Shown: positions 58,169-64,000 of the stretch, piece after piece
Layout of the letters: every line of letters begins with the position of its first letter
How positions within the stretch are numbered: position 1 is the stretch's first letter
Assembly (NCBI RefSeq): GCF_017311575.1
Contig: NZ_JAFFQY010000011.1
Coordinates: forward strand, 310,001-374,000
Length of the DNA stretch: 64,000 nucleotides
Direction of reading: 5' to 3'
Source of the DNA: Roseococcus thiosulfatophilus
GTDB taxonomy: Bacteria; Pseudomonadota; Alphaproteobacteria; Acetobacterales; Acetobacteraceae
Position numbers and translations under genes: made by a program
The notes under the pieces: generated by a model
Told to the model about the DNA's origin: nothing
The model's input: only the letters and a program-made list of their open reading frames with translations
The model's database searches: none

Positions 58169-59556
58169 GCACCAGCCGGCCCGCGCGCGCCACTTGGCTC
58201 GCCACGCTGCTGCGGCCGGACAAGTCGCTGGCCAGGCGGCTCTCGGCGGTGCTGCCGCGGGGCCTGCTCGCGCGCGTGCTGCTGATCCTGCTGCTGCCGT
58301 TGGTGGTGCTGCAGGGGGTGGCCTTGCAGCTCTTCTACGGCGGGCACCTGGACGTGATCTCGCGCCGCCTCACCTCGGGGCTCGCGGGCGATGTGGGCTT
58401 CGTCGCGGTGATGGTGGAGGCGGCCTCGCCCGAGACGCGGCCCTTCGTGATGCGCGAGGCGCAGTGGCGGCTGGGCCTCGCCCTCAGCTTCGAGCCGGAC
58501 GCGGCCCTCGGCCCCATCCCCCACCGCCCCGCCTGGATGCGCCTGCTGCCGCTGGAGGGCGATTTGCGCCGCGCGCTGAGCGAACGCCTGGCCCTGCCCT
58601 TCGACGTGGACTGGCACAGCGACCCCAACGTCATCATCATCCGCGCGCAGCTGGACGACGGGGTGCTGAACGTCGAGGCCTCGCGCCGGCGGCTGATCAC
58701 CACCACGCTCTATGTGTTCGTCATCTGGCTGGTGGGCTCGGCCGTGCTGCTGGCGGTGGTGGCGGTGCTGTTCATGAAGAACCAGGTGCGCGCCATCCGC
58801 AGGCTGGCCGAGGCCTCGGAGACCTTCGGCCTCGGCCGCGACAACGGCCCCATCAAGCCCGAGGGGGCGCGCGAGGTGCGCCAGGCGGCGGTGGCCTTCA
58901 ACGCCATGCGCGAACGCATCCTGCGCTTCGTGAACCAGCGCACCGAGATGCTGGCCGGCATCAGCCATGACCTGCGCACGCCACTCACGCGCATGCGCCT
59001 GGAACTCACCATGCTGCCCCGCACGCCCGAGACCGAGGCGGACATCGCGGCCCTGACGCAGGATGTCGAGGAGATGGAGCGGATGGTGGAGGCCTACCTG
59101 GCCTTCGCCCGCGGCGAGGGCACGGAGGCGGCGCGGCCGGCGGACCTCGTCGCCATCGTGAGCGAGGCCGCGGCCAAGGCGCGGCGCAGCGGGGCCACGG
59201 TGGAGCTGGAACTGCCGGAGACCCTGCCGCTCCGGCTGCGAAGCGACGCCATGGCCCGCGCGCTCGGCAACCTGCTGGACAATGCGCGCCGCCACGCGCG
59301 GCGCATCGCGGTGACGGTGCGCCCGCCCGTCGGCGCCGAGGGCGGCTGGGCGGAGGTGCTGGTGGATGATGACGGCCCGGGCATCCCGGCGGCCCAGCGC
59401 GCCGAGGCCTTCAAGCCCTTCATGAGCGGTTCGGCCAGCGGAACGGGGCTCGGGCTCGCCATCGCGCGCGACGTGGTGCGCGCCCATGGCGGCGAGATCG
59501 CGCTGGAGGAGAGCCCGATGGGGGGGTTGCGGGCGCGGATGCGGCTGCCGGTTTAG
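58165..59556 (+). CDS. Sensor histidine kinase, EnvZ-like
   Basis: A 463-residue membrane kinase. A first transmembrane helix (VLLILLLPLVVLQGVALQLF) and a second at about 180-205 (TTLYVFVIWLVGSAVLLAVV) frame a periplasmic sensor domain of about 130 residues. A HAMP linker, the phosphoacceptor H268 in ISHDLRTPLTRMRLEL, the N box NLLDNARRHA, and G boxes DDDGPGIP and GTGLGLAIARDVVRAHGG follow. It starts with a GTG that overlaps the response regulator stop. The signal is unknown. Its gene ends just before a dispersed palindrome that separates it from the convergent serS. Confidence 0.93.
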   Translation: MSTSRPARATWLATLLRPDKSLARRLSAVLPRGLLARVLLILLLPLVVLQGVALQLFYGGHLDVISRRLTSGLAGDVGFVAVMVEAASPETRPFVMREAQWRLGLALSFEPDAALGPIPHRPAWMRLLPLEGDLRRALSERLALPFDVDWHSDPNVIIIRAQLDDGVLNVEASRRRLITTTLYVFVIWLVGSAVLLAVVAVLFMKNQVRAIRRLAEASETFGLGRDNGPIKPEGAREVRQAAVAFNAMRERILRFVNQRTEMLAGISHDLRTPLTRMRLELTMLPRTPETEADIAALTQDVEEMERMVEAYLAFARGEGTEAARPADLVAIVSEAAAKARRSGATVELELPETLPLRLRSDAMARALGNLLDNARRHARRIAVTVRPPVGAEGGWAEVLVDDDGPGIPAAQRAEAFKPFMSGSASGTGLGLAIARDVVRAHGGEIALEESPMGGLRARMRLPV

Positions 59557-59563
59557 GAATTTT

Positions 59564-59612
59564 GCGCGGCTGATTCACGCCTTCGGTGATCCCACCGAAG
59601 CCGATCAGACGC
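59564..59612. repeat. Dispersed palindrome between histidine kinase and serS
   Basis: GGCTGATTCACG ... CTTCGGTGAT-CCCACCGAAG ... GCCGATCAG forms a long hairpin with an almost perfect inner stem (CTTCGGTG/CACCGAAG). The right arm includes the serS stop codon. It is the best-conserved member of the family and a likely bidirectional terminator. Confidence 0.8.
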
Positions 59613-60864
59613 TGCCGATCTTCTCCACACCCATCCACGGCCGCAGCACCTCCGGCACGCGGATGGAGCCATCCGGCTGCTGGTGCGTCTCCATCACCGC
59701 GATCAGCGCGCGGCCCACGGCCACGCCGCTGCCGTTCAGCGTGTGGACGAACAGGTTGTCCTTGCCGCGCTTGAAGCGCGCCTTCATGCGCCGCGCCTGG
59801 AAGTCCCGGCAGTTGGAGCAGGAGGAAATTTCCCGCCAGGCGCGCTGCCCGGGCAGCCAGACTTCGAGGTCATAGGTGCGGGCGGCACCAAAGCCCGTAT
59901 CCCCGGCGCAAAGGATGATGCGCCGCCAGGTCAGGCCGAGTTCGGTCAGGATGGCCTCGGCGCAGCGCGTCATGCGCTCATGCTCTTCGGCGCTGTCCTC
60001 GGGGCGGGTGATGGAGACCATCTCCACCTTGGGGAATTGGTGCTGGCGCAGCATGCCGCGCGTGTCGCGCCCCGCGCTGCCGGCCTCGCTGCGGAAGCAG
60101 GGGGTGAGGGCGGTGTAGCGCAGCGGTTGTTCGGGTTCGGGGATGATCTGCTCGGCGACGAGGTTGGTCAGCGGCACTTCCGCCGTCGGGATCAGGTAGT
60201 GGTCGCCGGCGCGGAACAGGTCTTCCTCGAACTTGGGCAATTGCCCCGTGCCGTAGAGGGCCGGCGCCTGCACCAGCAGGGGCGGGTTCACCTCGGTGTA
60301 GCCGTGCCGGTCCACATGCACGCCCAGCATCCATTGGCCGAGCGCGCGCTCGAGCCGCGCCAGCGCGCCCTTCAGCACCACGAAGCGGCTGCCGGAGAGG
60401 CGGGCGGCGGTGGCGAAGTCCATCAGGCCCAGCGCCTCGCCCAGCTCGAAATGCTGCTTCGCATCCGGGATTTCGGCGGGTTCGCCGTGCTGGTGCAGCA
60501 CGACATTGGCGCTCTCGTCGGCGCCCTCGGGCACCTCGGGGTCCAGCGTGTTGGGCAGGCGCGAGAGCGCGTCGTCCAGCTCGGCCTGGCGCGCCACGGG
60601 GTCGGCGGCGGCGGCCTCGGCCAGCGCGGCCGCCACCTCGGCCTTCAGCCGCTCGGCCTCCGCGGTGTCGCCGCGCTTCATGGCGGCGCCGATCTCGCGC
60701 GAGAGGGCGTTGCGGCGGGCCTGGGCGCCCTCGCCCAGCCCGATGGCCGCGCGCCGCGCCTCGTCCAGCGCGAGAAGGGCGGCCGATTGCGGCGGCAGGC
60801 CCCGCCGCGCCAGGGCCGCGTCAAAGCCCGCCGGATCCGTCCGGACCGTCTTGATGTCATGCAT
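59605..60864 (-). CDS. serS: Seryl-tRNA synthetase
   Basis: A 419-residue class II synthetase that charges tRNA-Ser (and tRNA-Sec if present). The N-terminal arm is a long coiled coil (about 25-110) that binds the tRNA variable loop. Motif 2 is in [20 protein letters not shown] and motif 3 towards the end ([16 protein letters not shown]). [14 protein letters not shown] is the serine-recognition TxE loop. The start [18 protein letters not shown] matches the family's opening. It follows tatC by 20 bp on the same strand, an arrangement common in alphaproteobacteria. Confidence 0.97.
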   Translation of the reverse strand: MHDIKTVRTDPAGFDAALARRGLPPQSAALLALDEARRAAIGLGEGAQARRNALSREIGAAMKRGDTAEAERLKAEVAAALAEAAAADPVARQAELDDALSRLPNTLDPEVPEGADESANVVLHQHGEPAEIPDAKQHFELGEALGLMDFATAARLSGSRFVVLKGALARLERALGQWMLGVHVDRHGYTEVNPPLLVQAPALYGTGQLPKFEEDLFRAGDHYLIPTAEVPLTNLVAEQIIPEPEQPLRYTALTPCFRSEAGSAGRDTRGMLRQHQFPKVEMVSITRPEDSAEEHERMTRCAEAILTELGLTWRRIILCAGDTGFGAARTYDLEVWLPGQRAWREISSCSNCRDFQARRMKARFKRGKDNLFVHTLNGSGVAVGRALIAVMETHQQPDGSIRVPEVLRPWMGVEKIGSV

Positions 60865-60884
60865 GGGTCAGGCGTTCCGGAAAA

Positions 60885-61685
60885 TCAGTCGGGATCGAGC
60901 TTCGCGGGCTTGGGCGCCATCCAGGAGGCCAGCAGGATCGACACCTCGTAGAGCAGGATCAGCGGCACCGCGAGACCCACCTGGCTGATGATGTCCGGCG
61001 GCGTGATGACGGCCGCCACCACGAACATGCCCACGATGGCATAGCGCCGCCCCTTGCGGAGGCTGTCCACGCTCAGGATGCCCACCTTGCACAGCAGCAC
61101 CAGCAGGATGGGCAGCTGGAAGGCCAGCCCGAAGGCCAGGATCATGTGCATGACCAGCGAGAGGTATTCGCTGACCTTCGCCTCCAGCTGGATGGCGACG
61201 GTGCCCGCCCCGGCCGGCGTCTCGAAGCTGATGAAGAAGTGCCAGGCCAGCGGGAAGATGAAGTAGTAGACCAGCGCCGCGCCGGCCACGAACAGCACGG
61301 GCGAGGCCAGCAGGAAGGGCATGATCGTCCGCTTCTCGGAGCGGTAGAGGCCGGGCGCGATGAACAGCCAGAGCTGCGTGGCCCACATCGGGAAGCTGAA
61401 GAAGACCGCGCCGAAGAAGGCCACCTTCAGGTAGGTGAAGAAGGCCTCATAAAGGGCGGTGAAGATCATCCGCCGGTCGCCGGCGCCGGCGCCCTGGGCC
61501 ATCAGGATGTCGGCCAGCGGGCGGGCCAGGAAGCCGTAGATCTGTGCGCTGTAGTAGTAGCACAGGATGAACATCACGATGAAAGTGCCCACCGACCAGA
61601 GCAGGCGCGCGCGCAGCTCCATCAGGTGTTCCATCAGCGACATGGGCTTGTCGTTGATGGGATCGTCCTTGGTGATGTCCGACAC
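60885..61685 (-). CDS. tatC: Sec-independent translocase subunit TatC
   Basis: A 266-residue inner-membrane protein with six transmembrane helices. It binds twin-arginine signal peptides with TatB and exports folded proteins. The early MSLMEHLMELRARLLWSVG is the near-invariant TatC opening, followed by FTYLKVAFFGAVFFSFPMW, WLFIAPGLYRSEKRTIMPF and VVAAVITPPDIISQVGLAVP, all standard. The start is a GTG, 9 bp after the tatB stop. It is flanked by tatB and serS. Confidence 0.96.
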   Translation of the reverse strand: MSDITKDDPINDKPMSLMEHLMELRARLLWSVGTFIVMFILCYYYSAQIYGFLARPLADILMAQGAGAGDRRMIFTALYEAFFTYLKVAFFGAVFFSFPMWATQLWLFIAPGLYRSEKRTIMPFLLASPVLFVAGAALVYYFIFPLAWHFFISFETPAGAGTVAIQLEAKVSEYLSLVMHMILAFGLAFQLPILLVLLCKVGILSVDSLRKGRRYAIVGMFVVAAVITPPDIISQVGLAVPLILLYEVSILLASWMAPKPAKLDPD

Positions 61686-61694
61686 GGCGGGGCC

Positions 61695-62342
61695 TCAGGC
61701 GGTCTTGGCCGGCACGGGGGCCGGCGCGGGGGCTTCGGTGGCGGCGTTCTCGATCCGCGGCACCTCGGCCGGCGGGATTTCGGCGGGCGCGTCCTGGGCC
61801 GCCGGCGCCACCACGGGCGCGGGCTCAGGCGGCGGGGGCGGCGGCGCCATGTTGAGCGGCGCGGGGGTGGAGGGCGGCAGGAAGGCCGGCACCTCGGGCT
61901 TGGGCGGCTCCGGCGGCGGCTTGTAGGGCGCCATGGTCTGCGGCGGGATCATGGCCGGCGCGTCGGGCGTGTCGCGGGCCGTGGGCGGCGGCGTCCAGGC
62001 CGGCGTGCTGGCCGTGGTGGTGGAGCCCGAGAGCGGGTCCTCGTTGAAGGTCCGCGTCAGCGTCCCGTCCTCGTCCACCGCCTTCTGGATATGGCCCTTC
62101 AGGTCGAAGCTGCGGATTTCGTTGATGGCGCCCTTCACGTCGGCGATCTGATCGCGCACGCCTTCGAGCTTGGCTTCGCGCACCAGCTCATCAGCCTGCT
62201 GCTGAAAGGCCGCCAATTGCCGCTTCGCCTTCTTGATGCCGTCCGCCATGCCGCGGATGGCGCCCGGAAGCTGCGTGGGCCCGATGACCACCACCGCGAC
62301 GATGATGATCAGCAGGATCTCTGTCCAGGCGAGGTTGAACAT
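61695..62342 (-). CDS. tatB: Sec-independent translocase subunit TatB
   Basis: A 215-residue protein with one N-terminal transmembrane helix (FNLAWTEILLIIIVAVVVIG), the conserved glutamate E7, the GP hinge (IGPTQLPGAIRGM) and an amphipathic helix up to about residue 70. This size and the long helix mark it as TatB and not TatA. The C-terminal 120 residues are a proline-rich tail, longer than usual. The start ATG follows AGAGGACTTG. No tatA is found between it and scpB: the gap upstream is 122 bp, then an ABC ATPase gene. Confidence 0.93.
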   Translation of the reverse strand: MFNLAWTEILLIIIVAVVVIGPTQLPGAIRGMADGIKKAKRQLAAFQQQADELVREAKLEGVRDQIADVKGAINEIRSFDLKGHIQKAVDEDGTLTRTFNEDPLSGSTTTASTPAWTPPPTARDTPDAPAMIPPQTMAPYKPPPEPPKPEVPAFLPPSTPAPLNMAPPPPPPEPAPVVAPAAQDAPAEIPPAEVPRIENAATEAPAPAPVPAKTA

Positions 62343-62464
62343 CAAGTCCTCTGCTTAGCCCTCAAGGGGGCCATGGATACCAGCCGGGCCACGCCGCGCC
62401 AATGCGGCAAGCTTCTACTTAGTCCCGCCAGGGCCCGCTTGCACCCCGCCCGCGCGGATTCGGA

Positions 62465-63520
62465 TCATGAGCTTTCGGAAGGGAAGGCGAAGGCACGCTC
62501 GGGGTCCAGCGCCACCCCCACCCGGTCCCCGCGCGAGAGGCGCGCCCCGGGCGGCAGCCGGGCATGGAGGTGCAGGACACCCCCCTCCCCGTCCGCCACC
62601 GCCATATGGACCAGGGTGGTGGCGCCCAGCAGGCGGCAGGCCTGCACCTCGGCCAGCGCGCTGCCCGATGTGCCGGCTTCCATCACGCGCAGCCCCTCGG
62701 GGCGCAGCAGCAATTCGGCCGGCGCCCCTTCCGGCAGGCCGCGGGCGGGGGCGGCGCCGATGACGGTCTCGGCGGCCCCCTGGCGGATGCGGGCGGGCAG
62801 GCGGTTCACCTCGCCCAGGAAGGTGGCGACGAAGGGGGTGGCGGGGTGGAGGTAGAGCTGTTCGGGCGTGCCCAGCTGCACCACCCGTCCCTCGCGCATC
62901 AGGGCGATGCGGTCGGCCATGAACATGGCCTCCTCCGCGTCATGGGTGACGATCAGGGCGGGGATGCCGGCCTGTTGCAGCACATGCAGGGTGTCGTCGC
63001 GCACCTGTTCGCGCAACCTTGCGTCGAGGCTCGCGAAGGCTTCGTCCAGCAGAAGGGCCTCGGGGCGCGGGGCGAGCGCGCGGGCCAGCGCCACGCGCTG
63101 CTGCTGCCCGCCCGAGAGCTGGTGCGGCCAGGATTGGGCGTAGGCCTCCAGCCCCACCCGGGCCAGCGCCTCGGCCACGCGCCAACCGCGGTCGCCGCGC
63201 GGGATGCGGCGCAGCCCGAAGGCCACGTTGTCGGCCACCGTCAGATGCGGAAACAGCGCATAGTCCTGGAAGACAAAGCCCACATGGCGGGATTCGGGCG
63301 GCACATCCTGGCCGGGGGCGGCCAGCACGCGCCCGCCCAGCGAAATGCGCCCCTGTTGCAGCGGCTCCAGCCCCGCCACCAGCCGCAGCAGCGTGGTCTT
63401 GCCATCGCCCGAGGGGCCGAGCAGGCAGACGATCTCGCCCGCCGCCACCTCCAGGCTGACCCCGCGCAGGACCACCTTCGGCCCATAGGCGTGGTGGATG
63501 TCCTCGAGCCGGAGGCTCAT
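62465..63520 (-). CDS. ABC transporter ATPase, iron(III)/spermidine-type with TOBE domain
   Basis: A 351-residue ATP-binding subunit of the FbpC/PotA/CysA class. Walker A is GPSGDGKTT (35-43), signature LSGGQQ (135-140), Walker B LLLDE (156-160), and the H-loop TH in LIVTHDAEEAMFM. A C-terminal TOBE-type regulatory domain follows (after about residue 240). FVFQDYALFPHLTVADNVAFG is close to ferric-iron importers. No permease or binding-protein gene adjoins it, so it is an orphan ATPase here. It sits where tatA is normally found. The start ATG lies at 63520; longer frames upstream are unlikely. Confidence 0.88.
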   Translation of the reverse strand: MSLRLEDIHHAYGPKVVLRGVSLEVAAGEIVCLLGPSGDGKTTLLRLVAGLEPLQQGRISLGGRVLAAPGQDVPPESRHVGFVFQDYALFPHLTVADNVAFGLRRIPRGDRGWRVAEALARVGLEAYAQSWPHQLSGGQQQRVALARALAPRPEALLLDEAFASLDARLREQVRDDTLHVLQQAGIPALIVTHDAEEAMFMADRIALMREGRVVQLGTPEQLYLHPATPFVATFLGEVNRLPARIRQGAAETVIGAAPARGLPEGAPAELLLRPEGLRVMEAGTSGSALAEVQACRLLGATTLVHMAVADGEGGVLHLHARLPPGARLSRGDRVGVALDPERAFAFPSESS

Positions 63521-63590
63521 GCGGGAATGATGGGGGGCAGCATGGGCGCCTTGTGGCGGGCCGGGCCGCGCCTGTCCATGGCGGGCGGCG

Positions 63591-64000
63591 TCACGCCGCC
63601 TGCGGCACGCCCCCATCGGGCACCAGCGGCGGCGCGCCGTCGCGCGGGCCCACGGCCAGGTCGCCCGAAACCAGCTCCTCCCGCCGAGGCAGGTCGTTCA
63701 GGGATTTCAGGCCGAACTGGTCCAGGAAATGCTTCGTGGTGCCCCAGAGGGTGGGCCGCCCCGGGCTTTCCCGCCGCCCGCGGGGGGTGACGAGGTCGGC
63801 CTCCAGCAGCGCGTCCAGCGTGGTCTGGGACAGGGTAGCGCCGCGGATTTCCTCGATCTCGGCCCGCGTCACCGGCTGGTGGTAGGCGATGATGGACAGC
63901 GCCTCCATGGCCGCGCGCGGCAGGCGGCGGGGCACCTCCACCACGCGGGTGATGGCGGGTGCGAGGTCCAGCGCGGTGCGGAAGGCGAAGCCGCCGGCCA
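63591..64000 (-). CDS. scpB: Segregation and condensation protein B (ScpB), C-terminal fragment
   Basis: The C-terminal 136 or so residues are inside the window; the gene continues past the right edge. ScpB binds ScpA and the SMC ATPase to form bacterial condensin. The visible winged-helix part has AMEALSIIAYHQPVTRAEIEEIRGA, then LDALLEADLVTPRGRRESPGRPTLWGTTKHFLDQFGLKSLNDLP (here given in pieces: PGRPTLWGTTKHFLDQFGL is the ScpB signature). It precedes the ABC ATPase, tatB, tatC and serS, the expected alphaproteobacterial order except for the missing tatA. Confidence 0.9.
   Translation of the reverse strand, partial: AGGFAFRTALDLAPAITRVVEVPRRLPRAAMEALSIIAYHQPVTRAEIEEIRGATLSQTTLDALLEADLVTPRGRRESPGRPTLWGTTKHFLDQFGLKSLNDLPRREELVSGDLAVGPRDGAPPLVPDGGVPQAA

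Noticed and set aside
1-64000. Prophage, integrative element or insertion sequence
   Set aside because: No integrase, transposase, capsid, tRNA-linked att site or compositional break of gene size was found; the only marked composition shift is a short AT-rich promoter island near 38290.

Overview
The window is very GC-rich, densely packed alphaproteobacterial DNA. Several features point to the Acetobacteraceae (a Roseomonas-like relative), although this is inference from gene content and not a database result. They are a fused BcsA-BcsB cellulose synthase of the Gluconacetobacter/Komagataeibacter type, a scpB-tatB-tatC-serS neighbourhood, a MarR/response regulator/kinase set beside ilvE, and heavy use of GTG and TTG starts with 4-nt ATGA/GTGA overlaps. 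No rRNA, tRNA, CRISPR array, integrase or insertion sequence was recognised, so this looks like ordinary chromosome.

Layout. 1-2.9 kb: start of parE, a long tandem intergenic repeat, dps and an MFS exporter. 2.9-9.7 kb: a methyltransferase-glycosyltransferase fusion, nitronate monooxygenase, then glmM-thiD-TDT channel. 9.7-17.6 kb: the most unusual block. A thiamine-diphosphate enzyme with a HutC-type GntR regulator is transcribed divergently from an eight-gene operon. That operon encodes a complex-II-like oxidoreductase (FeS subunit, two membrane anchors, flavoprotein), a TSUP exporter, two subunits of a divergent class I fumarase-like hydro-lyase and a 41-residue exported peptide. A GntR/HutC-like palindrome sits between the two arms. 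17.7-26.3 kb: chrA, an operon of YVTN propeller/deacetylase-like/sterol-desaturase-like proteins, msrA-msrB, glpD, a SnoaL-like protein, a GNAT protein and an enoyl-CoA hydratase. 26.3-36.3 kb: cellulose operon (proline-rich protein, BcsQ, BcsAB fusion, BcsC). 36.5-41.1 kb: fhs, a 1-Cys peroxiredoxin, an OmpW-like porin behind a perfect FNR-type box, and a PhnW-like aminotransferase. 41.2-44.7 kb: MFS exporter, stand-alone E2-type acyltransferase and cytochrome P450. 44.8-55.6 kb: a thioester-containing alpha-2-macroglobulin and two giant glycosyltransferases. 55.8-59.6 kb: ilvE, MarR, response regulator and histidine kinase. 59.6-64 kb: serS, tatC, tatB, an ABC ATPase and the end of scpB.

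How the genes work together. Cellulose export, the large glycosyltransferases, glmM and the methyltransferase-glycosyltransferase all serve the cell surface. The peroxiredoxin, Dps and both methionine sulfoxide reductases serve oxidative defence. The 9.7-17.6 kb block is best read as one regulon for oxidising or hydrating an unidentified C4-type acid and feeding electrons to quinone; its substrate cannot be read from sequence.

A family of imperfect palindromes with the core GGCTGATTCACG...GCCGATCAG recurs in at least six gaps between genes. Most of them lie between convergent genes, where they probably act as terminators.
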